Below are positions 1 to 7,590 of a DNA stretch of 50,669 nucleotides, in pieces. The notes below the pieces were generated by a model. The model ran no database searches, was not told the DNA's origin, and worked only from the letters and a program-made list of their open reading frames with translations. The DNA lies in the NCBI GenBank assembly GCA_014879735.1, contig JACSRN010000122.1, positions 1 to 50,669 of the forward strand, written 5' to 3'. The position numbers and the translations under genes were made by a program. The stretch comes from Paracoccaceae bacterium. GTDB taxonomy: Bacteria; Pseudomonadota; Alphaproteobacteria; Rhodobacterales; Rhodobacteraceae. Within the stretch, counting starts at the first letter, position 1, and every line of letters starts with the position of its first letter.

Positions 1-289
1 CTTCCGCGACGAACTGGCGATAGCTGTTCAGATGCGAGCGATAGGACGACAGGTTGTTGCAGAGATCGCCGGATATGTCCAACCGGGACGGATTGGGCCG
101 GCCGGCCCGGCGATCTTCGGTGGAATAGGACAGTTCGGCCGTGAGCTGCCGGAAGCCATCGGCGGCCCAAGCCGCGTCCAAATCGCCGTAATGGGCGACA
201 AGGCGGCGCAGATAGGACATCCGGGTCGACAATGTCCCGGCATCGACGTTGCGCGTTGCAAGCCAGGCCCGGAATGCCTCTTCCCGCAT
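1..289 (-). CDS. 5' part of a gene with a recombinase-like N-terminal domain; runs off the window edge
   Basis: Reading down from the ATG at 289 gives 96 codons with no stop before the window edge, beginning MREEAFRAWLATRNVDAG and continuing through STRMSYLRRLVAHYGDLD and SYRSHLNSYRQFVAE. The pattern (short helical stretch, LSTRMSYLRRL, then NNLSSYRSHLNSYRQF near residue 90) resembles the SAM-like, core-binding-type N-terminal domain found ahead of restriction-endonuclease-like or other effector domains in Rhodobacteraceae proteins, and loosely the N-terminus of phage integrases. The effector domain is outside the window, so I cannot name a function. The composition and the periodic Leu/Arg pattern look coding, whereas the alternative frame starting at 300 is Pro/Ile-rich and looks like a shadow. 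Confidence 0.55.
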   Translation of the reverse strand, partial: MREEAFRAWLATRNVDAGTLSTRMSYLRRLVAHYGDLDAAWAADGFRQLTAELSYSTEDRRAGRPNPSRLDISGDLCNNLSSYRSHLNSYRQFVAE

Positions 290-458
290 GCTGCCCCCAT
301 ATCATCGCGCCATTGCGCGACAGGCTGGCACGGGCAGGATTAACGGGCGGTTAATGCCGGCCGATTTCCGGCCAATCATTGTGACGATCGCAAGATATGC
401 TTTTGCCATGAAGACTTCATCACCGAGGCCGAAGCATCGCCGTCATGCAGGGACATCT

Positions 459-1373
459 TCAGCGCCAGGCCATCTGACACTTCGGTATCCATCGCTCGAG
501 GCTGCGGCCAAGCACTCCACAATGCAGCCATGCCGGCATGCGCATCAGGGGGTTCACCGCCGCGCCAGCACCCGCGAAAGCCCGCGCGCGCGCGACGCCA
601 CCCGGGCCGCGCATTCCCCGCAGGAACGACTGCAACCGAACTGCGGTGGTGGCGCGGTTCTCAACCATCAGCTTGTCCAGGTTGCTGGCGGCATGATGCT
701 TCACGCTCGACCGGCTCCGCTCAAGGATCAATGCGATCTCGCGATTGGTCTTGCCGCTGGCCCGCCAGCGCGCGACCTTATACTCGCGTGCGGTCAGCGC
801 AGGGATGACAGTCACGGGCAATCCGGGCAACAGATGATGCTCGCCCGTCGTCTGATCGCCGAGATGGTGCAGATGAATGTCGCCCGCAGGGCCCCGAAGG
901 CGCAGCCCTGCTCGCATGGCGCGCGGGTCGCGGTTTGCCGATCCCGCACCGATCCAGCGCAACCATTCGTCGGGCAGTTGCCCACCATGCCGGATACCTG
1001 CAAGCCGCAATCCTTCCAGCGTAGGTTCCGGCGCAAACAGGATCTTGCCGTCATTGCCGCAGGTGACATGGCCGCTGGGTGCGTCCTGCCCCGTCGAGGC
1101 GGTACGCAACAACGGATGGTCCGGCCCTGCCATGGCGGCGAGCTGGAAACGCTGATTGAGATGCGGCTGCAGCAGGGCCAGCATCAAACGTTCCGCCTCG
1201 TCACGCGGGCGAAGGTTTCGGCTGCTGCTTATGGTGAAGAACAGATCGTCGCGGCTGTGGAAGTTGACGCAGAGATCATGCGACAGATCCAGCGGGCAAT
1301 GGCGGAAGCGAGCGATTACGGGCTCTGCCGTCCCGCTTGGCGCGGCCGGTCTTTCCCTCATCCTGCGCGACAA
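459..1373 (-). CDS. LuxR-family (GerE-type HTH) regulator, probably shortened or damaged
   Basis: The product is 304 residues. Residues about 192-247 are a clear LuxR C-terminal helix-turn-helix: LTAREYKVARWRASGKTNREI, then SSVKHHAASNLDKLMVENR, with the usual Glu, Asn-Arg-Glu-Ile and Val-Lys-His-His positions. Residues about 43-80 (DDLFFTISSSRNLRPRDEAERLMLALLQPHL) match the end of the sensory half of LuxR proteins that carry a diverged GAF-like domain. Two things are odd. Family members usually have about 100 more residues before this motif, and about 57 residues (248-304) follow the HTH where most members stop within 15-20. Both suggest a truncated or frameshifted relic rather than a fully active regulator. 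The start at 1373 is the first available ATG. The target genes are unknown. Confidence 0.6.
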   Translation of the reverse strand: MSRRMRERPAAPSGTAEPVIARFRHCPLDLSHDLCVNFHSRDDLFFTISSSRNLRPRDEAERLMLALLQPHLNQRFQLAAMAGPDHPLLRTASTGQDAPSGHVTCGNDGKILFAPEPTLEGLRLAGIRHGGQLPDEWLRWIGAGSANRDPRAMRAGLRLRGPAGDIHLHHLGDQTTGEHHLLPGLPVTVIPALTAREYKVARWRASGKTNREIALILERSRSSVKHHAASNLDKLMVENRATTAVRLQSFLRGMRGPGGVARARAFAGAGAAVNPLMRMPAWLHCGVLGRSLERWIPKCQMAWR

Positions 1374-1711
1374 TGGCCCGCCGTTCCGGGCCTTGCTGGT
1401 TGTCGCCGCACCCTAGGTGCCTGGCGTCTGGTTCATCCGGCACGCAGTCCGGGTCGCGCTTGCCGGAGCGACCACCCGGATCGGGTTGGAGCCGATGCTG
1501 GTTGAGCGCGGCCGGAAACCGGTGCGCCGGGCTGATGCGGAAATACGCCCGCAATGGGAAGCGGCTTTCGGTTTGTATTAACCCGCGATTCGGCTGGGCG
1601 GACTGGCGACGTGGAACGAAGGGGAACGGGCGAATCCGCTTGATCCCGAACAGGTCAGATGGCTGCAAGGGTCCTTGCCAGCGTTTCCCCAATGCCTTGG
1701 AAAGAAATGAG
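1374..1711 (+). other. Intergenic stretch with broken coding remnants
   Basis: One forward frame reads as coding but is interrupted. Between the stops at 1414-1416 and 1579-1581 it gives VPGVWFIRHAVRVALAGATT and ends in RPQWEAAFGLY. After the TAA it continues as GGLATWNEGERANPLDPEQV and closes with a TGA at 1708-1710. The balanced composition suggests the remains of one small protein gene carrying a nonsense change. There is no recognisable family. I see no RNA gene or terminator here. Confidence 0.3.
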
Positions 1712-2650
1712 ATGGTTGCCGATGTCACTGGCGCGACAATTGTCCCACTGGGCATGATCCAGACGATTGCGATCTTCGCCCTGATCCTTGCCGTGATGGC
1801 AGGGTTCTATTCTGGCCTGCGCAAGCCCGACAGGCTGGATGCCCAGGCGCTCCGGCGTCTGGCGGGCCGGCGCGGCTATCGCATCGAGGCAAGGGCGACC
1901 GATGGATCAAACCGGTTCTGCGAGGTGACGCGCGACCAGAACATCGGCAAGGGCGGCCATGTTCTGAAGACCGCGTTCGAAGATCCACTCTCCATGCTGT
2001 CGCAGGGCAGGGTGGTGATCGGCCCGGCGATACCGGAAGAAGAAGCAAAGGCGGCGGCCATGCGGCTTGGGCAATTCAGTGGCAGGCCCGGGCGGCACGT
2101 TCCTTGGAAGACGGCCCGGAGACGGCGCGGGCGAGGCTCGAAGCCTGGAACCGTCGCAGGGCCCAATCAATCGCCGACGCGACGGTATTTTCCACACCGG
2201 ACGCGCCGGCGCCCAGGACAGCGCCTCGCTACGCGCCGCGGCTCGACGCCTGGCTCAAGGGTCATCCGAAGGAGGCCGAATTCCCAATCCGCTTGCGGGG
2301 CCGGATCGGCTGCGTATCCGGCCGCGCAGCGATGCCAGCCAGGCGAGGGCATTCGAGGCATTCTTGACCATGCTCTGGCAACCCGCGCCGCGCCGGATGC
2401 CGCCGCTGCTGATCGCGACGGATCCTCTCGCGTCAGCGCTGGACCCCTGGGCAACCGCTCCAACATGCGCGAGGGCCGAAAAATGCCGCCACAAGCTCTC
2501 CACGCCGGGACGGATCGGCCGTCTGACGGCGAGACGGGAATGGCCAGGCCGCCTGTCGCAAGGCTCGCCCGGCGGTGGATGGCCTTGGGCGGCGATGGAG
2601 CCATGCCATTTTCCGCCCTTCCCGAATGGCCAAGCCCGCAAGCGGTGCCG
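1712..2650 (+). pseudogene. Decayed gene for a membrane-anchored protein, split by frameshifts
   Basis: From the ATG at 1712 (or the internal ATG at 1754) the frame encodes a single hydrophobic helix (MIQTIAIFALILAVMAGFY) followed by a charged segment LDAQALRRLAGRRGYRIEAR and then VVIGPAIPEEEAKAAA. Near 2055 the coding character leaves this frame and continues in another: AWAIQWQARAARSLEDGPET and RLEAWNRRRAQSIADATVF, up to a TGA at about 2367. Further plausible coding pieces lie in the other frames to about 2640, for example MPFSALPEWPSPQAVPEW. The simplest reading is one gene for a bitopic membrane protein with at least one frameshift near 2055 and probably more downstream. The family is not recognised. 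A sequencing error could explain the first shift but not easily all of them. Confidence 0.4.
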
Positions 2651-2663
2651 GAATGGGCCGGAA

Positions 2664-4220
2664 TCACTCCAGCTCGATGGTGCCCGGCGGCTTTGAGGTG
2701 CAGTCGTAGAACACCCGGTTCACGCCCTTCACCTCGTTGATGATCCGCGTCGCGGTTTCGCCCAGGAATTCATGCGTGAAGGGGTAGTAGTCCGCCGTCA
2801 TCCCGTCGACCGAGGTCACGGCGCGAAGCGCCAGCGCATAGTCATAGGTCCGCCCGTCGCCCATCACGCCCACGGTGCGCATCGGCAGGATGGCGGCAAA
2901 GGCCTGCCAGATCTCGTCGTAAAGCCCGTGCCGGCGGATCTGGTCGATATAGACCGCATCGGCATTGCGAAGAATCTCCAGCTTTTCCGCGGTGATCTCG
3001 CCCGGGCAGCGGATGGCGAGGCCCGGGCCCGGAAAGGGGTGGCGGCCGATGAATTTCGCCGGCAGGCCCAGTTCGCGACCAAGCGCGCGCACCTCGTCCT
3101 TGAACAGTTCGCGCAGTGGCTCGACCAGCTTCAGCCCCATCTTCTCTGGCAGGCCGCCGACATTGTGGTGCGACTTGATCGTGACCGAGGGGCCGCCGGA
3201 GAAGCTGACCGATTCGATCACATCGGGGTAAAGCGTGCCCTGCGCCAGGAATTCCGCACCGTCGATCTGGCCGGCATATTTCTGGAACACCTCGATGAAC
3301 AGCCGGCCGATGGTCTTGCGCTTGACTTCGGGGTCCGAGACACCTTCCAGCGCGCCGAGGAAAAGCGCGCTTTCATCGGCATGGATCAGCGGAATGTTGT
3401 AGGTGTCGCGGAACATCGTGACCACCTCCTCGGCCTCGCCCTTCCGCAACAGCCCGTGGTCGACGAAGACGCAGGTCAGCCGGTCGCCGATCGCCTCGTG
3501 GATCAGAACCGCCGCCACCGAGGAATCGACCCCGCCCGACAGGCCGCAGATCACATGCGCACCGCCGACGCGTTCGCGAATCTTCGCGATGGCATCCTCG
3601 CGGTAGGACGCCATGGTCCAGTCGCCGGTGAACCCGGCAAGCCGCACGAAATTCTCGTAAAGCCGGGCGCCCCTGGGGGTGTGGTGCACCTCGGGATGGA
3701 ACTGCACGGCAAAGAAGCGGCGGGCCTCGTCGGCGGTGATGGCGAAGGGCGCGTTGGGCGAGGTGCCGTAGACGCTGAATCCCGGGGCGATCTTCGAGAC
3801 GTGGTCGCCGTGGCTCATCCACACCTGTTCCGTACCGGCCTCGAACCAGCCGTCCAGCAGTGCCAGCCGCTCGGCCGAGGGCGTGACGAAGGCGCGGCCG
3901 AATTCCGCCGTGCCATGGCCGCTTTCGACCAGGCCGCCCAGCTGCTGCATCATGGTCTGCTGGCCGTAGCAGATGCCGAGGACCGGGACGCCGAAGGTCC
4001 AGAGCGCCTCGGGCGCGCGGGGGGAACCGTCGCGCGTCACGCTGTCCGGCCCACCCGACAGGATCACGGCCTGCGGGGCGAAATCGGCAAGGAAGGCATC
4101 GTCCACCCGGTTGTAGGGGTGGATTTCGCAATAGACCTTCAACTCGCGCAGGCGTCGCGCGATCAGCTGCGTCACCTGAGAGCCGAAGTCGATGATGAGA
4201 AGGCGCTGGTGTTGGGTCAT
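2664..4220 (-). CDS. guaA: GMP synthase (glutamine-hydrolysing)
   Basis: The product of 518 residues is full length for GuaA. It converts XMP, ATP and glutamine to GMP in purine synthesis in the cytosol. The N-terminal class I glutamine amidotransferase domain has the nucleophile in GICYGQQ (Cys84) and the His-Glu pair in AVQFHPEV (His175, Glu177). The ATP pyrophosphatase domain has the P-loop GLSGGVDSS (about 226-234). The C-terminal dimerisation and XMP-binding domain ends in the typical GTIELE. The frame extends upstream to 4289, but the start at 4220 ([15 protein letters not shown]) places the conserved IIDFGSQ where the family has it. The DUF2270 gene lies 120 bp upstream on the same strand and could be co-transcribed. 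The gene stands at the border of the decayed left-end region. Confidence 0.97.
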   Translation of the reverse strand: MTQHQRLLIIDFGSQVTQLIARRLRELKVYCEIHPYNRVDDAFLADFAPQAVILSGGPDSVTRDGSPRAPEALWTFGVPVLGICYGQQTMMQQLGGLVESGHGTAEFGRAFVTPSAERLALLDGWFEAGTEQVWMSHGDHVSKIAPGFSVYGTSPNAPFAITADEARRFFAVQFHPEVHHTPRGARLYENFVRLAGFTGDWTMASYREDAIAKIRERVGGAHVICGLSGGVDSSVAAVLIHEAIGDRLTCVFVDHGLLRKGEAEEVVTMFRDTYNIPLIHADESALFLGALEGVSDPEVKRKTIGRLFIEVFQKYAGQIDGAEFLAQGTLYPDVIESVSFSGGPSVTIKSHHNVGGLPEKMGLKLVEPLRELFKDEVRALGRELGLPAKFIGRHPFPGPGLAIRCPGEITAEKLEILRNADAVYIDQIRRHGLYDEIWQAFAAILPMRTVGVMGDGRTYDYALALRAVTSVDGMTADYYPFTHEFLGETATRIINEVKGVNRVFYDCTSKPPGTIELE

Positions 4221-4340
4221 GGCCCCGATTACGGCGGGGCCGGTGGAATCGCAAGACCCGCGAAGGATGTCGGCCTGTCCGCACCGCACCCTTTCCGCGC
4301 GCCCAGTACCGCGCGCCTGTTCCGCCTGCCTGTCCCCGGC

Positions 4341-5069
4341 CTATCCCATCGAGCCGGATTGGCCGGTGCCGCGCGCCGCGCCCCGGCGGCTGTCGGACAG
4401 GCGGCTCCAGACGGCGATGGCGATGAAGGCCGCGACATAGACCGCGCCCATCGCGACCATGACCTCGCCGGGCAGGGGGCCGACATCGGCGCGGGCCATC
4501 GCCTCGTCCCATGAGGTGACGGCAGTCGGATGCACCGCGATCTTGCCGGCATAGGCCAGCGCCTGGATCAGCAGGATCCACAGATAGTTCCGCCGCACCC
4601 GCCGGCCGATCGCCGTCATCATCGAGATATGATAGCGCGGCCGCTGGTAGTCTTGCGCCAGTGCACCCTGCCAGTTCTCGTCAAGATGCAGATCGCCGTC
4701 GGTCAGCATCGGCGCGTAGAAATGCGTCTCAAGCCAGCGCGCCCGGGCCCGCCAGACATTGAAGTAGCGGTAGCGCCGCGCCTCGATCACCAGAAAAAAG
4801 ATGACGAGCACGCCGACCAGCACCAGCGGCAGCGGCGAGGCGCCCGGCGCGGCATAGGAGATCGACAGCGCGACGCCCAGCGTCACCACCGACCAGTTGG
4901 TGGTGGTGTCGAGCCGCGTGCGCCAGATCGTGCTGCGATAGACCTCGCCGCGGTAGAGATGCGCGATTGCCCCGATCTCGGCGGCATCAAGCTGGCGCGG
5001 CTTTGCCCGGCGCTCCGGTGTCTGGGGATCCGGTATGTCCAATCTCCCTCGGGCCCATCTGCGGCCCAT
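4341..5069 (-). CDS. DUF2270 inner-membrane protein
   Basis: The product is 242 residues. The conserved DUF2270 core starts about residue 29 (LDAAEIGAIAHLYRGEVYR, then STIWRTRLDTTTNW). It is followed by two close membrane helices (about 59-95, ending VIEARRYRYFNVWRARARW), a cytoplasmic middle part (HFYAPMLTDG, DENWQGALAQDY), and two more helices (about 166-180 and 205-225). The function of the family is unknown. The start is uncertain: the ATG at 5069 lies inside a set of 11-bp tandem repeats, and the first ~28 residues are not conserved-looking. The gene is divergent from the mttB-like gene and upstream of guaA. Confidence 0.85.
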   Translation of the reverse strand: MGRRWARGRLDIPDPQTPERRAKPRQLDAAEIGAIAHLYRGEVYRSTIWRTRLDTTTNWSVVTLGVALSISYAAPGASPLPLVLVGVLVIFFLVIEARRYRYFNVWRARARWLETHFYAPMLTDGDLHLDENWQGALAQDYQRPRYHISMMTAIGRRVRRNYLWILLIQALAYAGKIAVHPTAVTSWDEAMARADVGPLPGEVMVAMGAVYVAAFIAIAVWSRLSDSRRGAARGTGQSGSMG

Positions 5070-5097
5070 CTGCGGCCCGTCTGCGGTCTGTCTGCGG
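5054..5097. repeat. Four tandem 11-bp repeats at the DUF2270 start
   Basis: The units are CCCATCTGCGG (5054-5064), CCCATCTGCGG (5065-5075), CCCGTCTGCGG (5076-5086) and TCTGTCTGCGG (5087-5097), with a partial fifth unit beginning at 5098. On the minus strand the two CAT units each supply an ATG, the two GTC units supply GAC, and the second unit's ATG (5069-5067) is the in-frame start used here. The unit length is not a multiple of three, so gain or loss of one unit changes which ATG is in frame. Confidence 0.85.
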
Positions 5098-5313
5098 CCC
5101 GTCCAGGCCTGGCTCCGGGCCTTTCGGGGCCAGTCCTGCCCCGACCTTGGCCATGGTGCCCAAGTCGTGGCGCTGCGTCAAACCCCGAAGGCGGCCGGGC
5201 ACATGTCGCTTTCGGGCGCCATGCGACGGAAACGGGGCGCGGAGGCCGGGGTTTTGGCGCGATAAGGGCGGCAAATGCCCCGAGCCGGGCCGGATTTGCT
5301 GGAGGATGGCGCA

Positions 5314-6858
5314 ATGAACGAGGAAACGGGCGGCGGCCGCCGGGCGCGCGGCGGCGGGGCGGCGCGGCGGGCGGAACGCACCGCGGTCAGCTTCGAGACA
5401 GCGCGCTTCATCGAGCGCAACATCCCGAACTTCGAGGTGCTGAACGAGGAAGCCCTCGCCGTCATCGAATACAATGCCGAAACCGTGCTGGAGGAGATCG
5501 GCGTCAATTTCGTCGAGAATCCGGCGGCGCTGGCGCGCTGGCGTGCGGCCGGCGCCGATGTCCGCGGCGAGCGAGTGCATATCCCGCGCGGCCTGGCCCG
5601 CCGGTTGTGCGCGACGGCGCCCTCGTCGTTCACGCAGCACGCCCGCAACCCCGAACGCAACGTTGACATCGGCGGGCGGGGCCTGGTGCTGGCGCCGGTC
5701 TACGGCCCGCCCTTCGTGCGCGATGCCGCCGGCGGCCGCCGCTATGCCAGGCTGGCCGATTTCCAGAACTTCGTGAAGCTCGGCTATATGTCGAAATGGC
5801 TGCATCACTCCGGCGGCACGGTCTGCGAACCGACCGACGTGCCGGTGAACAAGCGGCATTTCGACATGCTGCTTGCGCATATGACGCTGAGCGACAAGCC
5901 CTACATGGGTTCGGTGACGGAACCCAGCCGGGCCGCCGATTCGGTGGCCATGTCGAAGATCCTGTTCGGCGACGATTTCGTCGACCGCAACACGGTGATG
6001 ACCTCCCTCATCAACATCAACTCGCCGCTGACCTTCGACGGCATCATGATGGGCGCGCTGGAGGTCTATGCCGCGGCGAACCAGGCAGCCATCGTCTCTC
6101 CCTTCATTGTCGGCGGGGCCATGGCCCCGGTGACGGTCGCCGGCACGCTGACCCAGGTGCTGGCCGAATGCCTGGCGGGCGTGGCCTACAGCCAGCTGGT
6201 CCGCGCCGGTGCGCCGGTGATCATGGGCGCCTTCGTCACCTCGATCGACATGAACTCGGGCGCCCCCACCTTCGGCACGCCCGAGGCTGCGATGATCACC
6301 TATGGCGCAGGGCAGCTTGCCCGGCGTCTGGGGCTGCCCTACCGTTCGGGCGGCGCCTTCACCGGGTCGAAGCTGCCCGATGCGCAGGCGGGCTACGAAT
6401 CGGCCAACAGCCTGAACATGGCGCTGCAGGCGGGCGTGAACTTCATGCTGCATGCCTGCGGCTGGCTGGAGGGCGGCCTCGTCTCCTCCTACGAGAAATT
6501 CGTGATGGATGCCGATCAGCTCGGCTGTCTGCACAGCCTGGCGCGCGGCGTCGCGATGGACGAGAATGCGCTGGGGATGGAGGCGATCCGCGAGGTGGGG
6601 CCGGGCGGCCATTACCTTGGCTGCGCCCATACCCAGGCGAATTTCAAGGCGGCCTTCTGGCGCACGGAACTGTTGGATTACAAGCCCTTCGAAACCTGGG
6701 AAGAAGAGGGCGCCCGCGACACCCAGGCGCTGGCGGCGGTGCGGGTGAAGAAGATGCTGTCCGACTATCAGGCCCCGGCGCTGGACGAGGCCCGGCGCGA
6801 GGCGCTGGAGGACTATGTCGCGCGGCGCAAGGCAGAGATGCCCGACGCCTTCCTCTGA
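5314..6858 (+). CDS. Trimethylamine methyltransferase (MttB) family protein, non-pyrrolysine type
   Basis: The product of 514 residues belongs to the MttB/COG5598 superfamily: corrinoid-dependent methyltransferases that remove a methyl group from quaternary or tertiary amines. Typical segments are VIEYNAETVLEEIGVNF, the alpha/beta-barrel stretches VGGAMAPVTVAGTLTQVLAE and MGAFVTSIDMNSGAPTFGTP, and a C-terminal helix-rich tail. The frame contains no in-frame TAG. The pyrrolysine that defines true trimethylamine methyltransferases is therefore absent, and the substrate is more likely glycine betaine, proline betaine, carnitine or a similar compound. The start at 5314 is preceded by GGAGG at 5301-5305, which favours it over the earlier start at 5275. 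No corrinoid protein or MtgA/MtbA-type partner gene lies nearby, so the methyl acceptor must be encoded elsewhere. Confidence 0.9.
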   Translation: MNEETGGGRRARGGGAARRAERTAVSFETARFIERNIPNFEVLNEEALAVIEYNAETVLEEIGVNFVENPAALARWRAAGADVRGERVHIPRGLARRLCATAPSSFTQHARNPERNVDIGGRGLVLAPVYGPPFVRDAAGGRRYARLADFQNFVKLGYMSKWLHHSGGTVCEPTDVPVNKRHFDMLLAHMTLSDKPYMGSVTEPSRAADSVAMSKILFGDDFVDRNTVMTSLININSPLTFDGIMMGALEVYAAANQAAIVSPFIVGGAMAPVTVAGTLTQVLAECLAGVAYSQLVRAGAPVIMGAFVTSIDMNSGAPTFGTPEAAMITYGAGQLARRLGLPYRSGGAFTGSKLPDAQAGYESANSLNMALQAGVNFMLHACGWLEGGLVSSYEKFVMDADQLGCLHSLARGVAMDENALGMEAIREVGPGGHYLGCAHTQANFKAAFWRTELLDYKPFETWEEEGARDTQALAAVRVKKMLSDYQAPALDEARREALEDYVARRKAEMPDAFL

Positions 6859-6911
6859 CCGCCGGCGCCTTCGGCGTCCGCCGGCCGGACTGGCCGCGGC
6901 AGGAGGGCCCG

Positions 6912-6954
6912 CCGCGGCGCGCGTGCGCCGGTGGGGTCCTCCGGCGCGCCGCGG
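6912..6954. terminator. GC-rich hairpin between convergent genes
   Basis: CCGCGGCGCG (6912-6921) pairs with CGCGCCGCGG (6945-6954), giving 10 perfect base pairs with a 23-nt loop. It sits between the end of the mttB-like gene (6858) and the end of the DUF6477 gene (7060), which converge. There is no U-tract, so it is a possible Rho-assisted or bidirectional barrier rather than a classical intrinsic terminator. The rest of 6859-7059 shows no gene. Confidence 0.4.
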
Positions 6955-7059
6955 GCGGGGTCCGGCCTCTCCGGTGAATGGTGCCGTTGGCCGGATGCCC
7001 GTTTCCCGAACGGAAACAATCGAATATTGCACCCGGCAGGCATGCCGGGCCGCTCCGGC

Positions 7060-7365
7060 CTATTCGGCCGGGACGATGCACAACGGCCGCGGCTCCGCGA
7101 AAAGCGGCCGCGCCTCGGCGATCAGCGCAACCAGAACCTCGATATGACGGGCGATGGAATAGTCTGCATGACCGGCGCGTCGCGTCGATTCAAGCCGCGC
7201 TTCGGCCTCCATCAGCCGGGAAAGCCTGGTTTCCATTGCAGTTTCGTCGCCCGCTGGCTGCCGCAGGCCACGGCTGCGGGAATAGTCCCTGAGCCCGTGG
7301 CGTACCGCGCGCATCAGCAGGCCGGGGCGGCGCATTTCGGTCAGGGCTTTACGAAATTCGGACAT
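7060..7365 (-). CDS. DUF6477 family protein
   Basis: This is a small soluble protein of 101 residues. It starts MSEFRKALTEMRRPGLLMRAV, with a central basic helix (RHGLRDYSRSRGLRQP), a Glu/Arg-rich helix (METRLSRLMEAEARLESTRR) and a C-terminal helix before the tail. The R-RPG-LLMRAVRHGL-DY pattern fits DUF6477, a family of unknown function that I associate with Rhodobacterales. The start at 7365 is preceded on its strand by AAGGAGA with suitable spacing. It is divergent from the DUF6456 gene, with the 7468-7513 palindrome between them. Confidence 0.8.
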   Translation of the reverse strand: MSEFRKALTEMRRPGLLMRAVRHGLRDYSRSRGLRQPAGDETAMETRLSRLMEAEARLESTRRAGHADYSIARHIEVLVALIAEARPLFAEPRPLCIVPAE

Positions 7366-7467
7366 GGCAGTCTCCTTCCAGAACTGCTGCCATCCTGCAC
7401 CAGCGCAACTCCACGTTGCGCGGCATGCCGTTTCTGCGGACGCCGGATTCGCGATTGTTTAGGTTTC

Positions 7468-7513
7468 GGTTACGATTATCGCCAGAGTGTTAAGAGTTAA
7501 CGCCTCTGTAACC
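7468..7513. promoter_or_regulatory. Nested palindrome in a divergent promoter region (candidate operator)
   Basis: Three nested arms share one centre: GGTTAC (7468-7473) with GTAACC (7508-7513), AGAG (7484-7487) with CTCT (7504-7507), and GTTAA (7489-7493) with TTAAC (7497-7501) around a GAG centre. The inner 13 bp form a perfect dyad with a 3-nt spacer. It lies between the divergent starts at 7365 and 7591, where a shared operator would be expected. The outer arms are asymmetrically spaced (10 versus 0 nt), so only the inner part is convincing as a protein site. Confidence 0.5.
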
Positions 7514-7590
7514 TTTTCGCCCGAAGGTTGCCTTTGTCCAAGCCATCGGACGCAGCAGCCTTCGACCGCCGCATATGCTGAGGGGACCGG

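Noticed and set aside
249-1505. 418-codon forward frame over the LuxR gene
   Set aside because: It is antisense to a clear LuxR helix-turn-helix and has Arg/His-rich shadow composition.
5314-6858. Pyrrolysine-containing trimethylamine methyltransferase
   Set aside because: No in-frame TAG occurs in the gene and no pyrrolysine genes are present.
7489-7501. CtrA-like site in GTTAAGAGTTAAC
   Set aside because: CtrA half-sites need TTAA-N7-TTAA; here the spacing is 3 nt.
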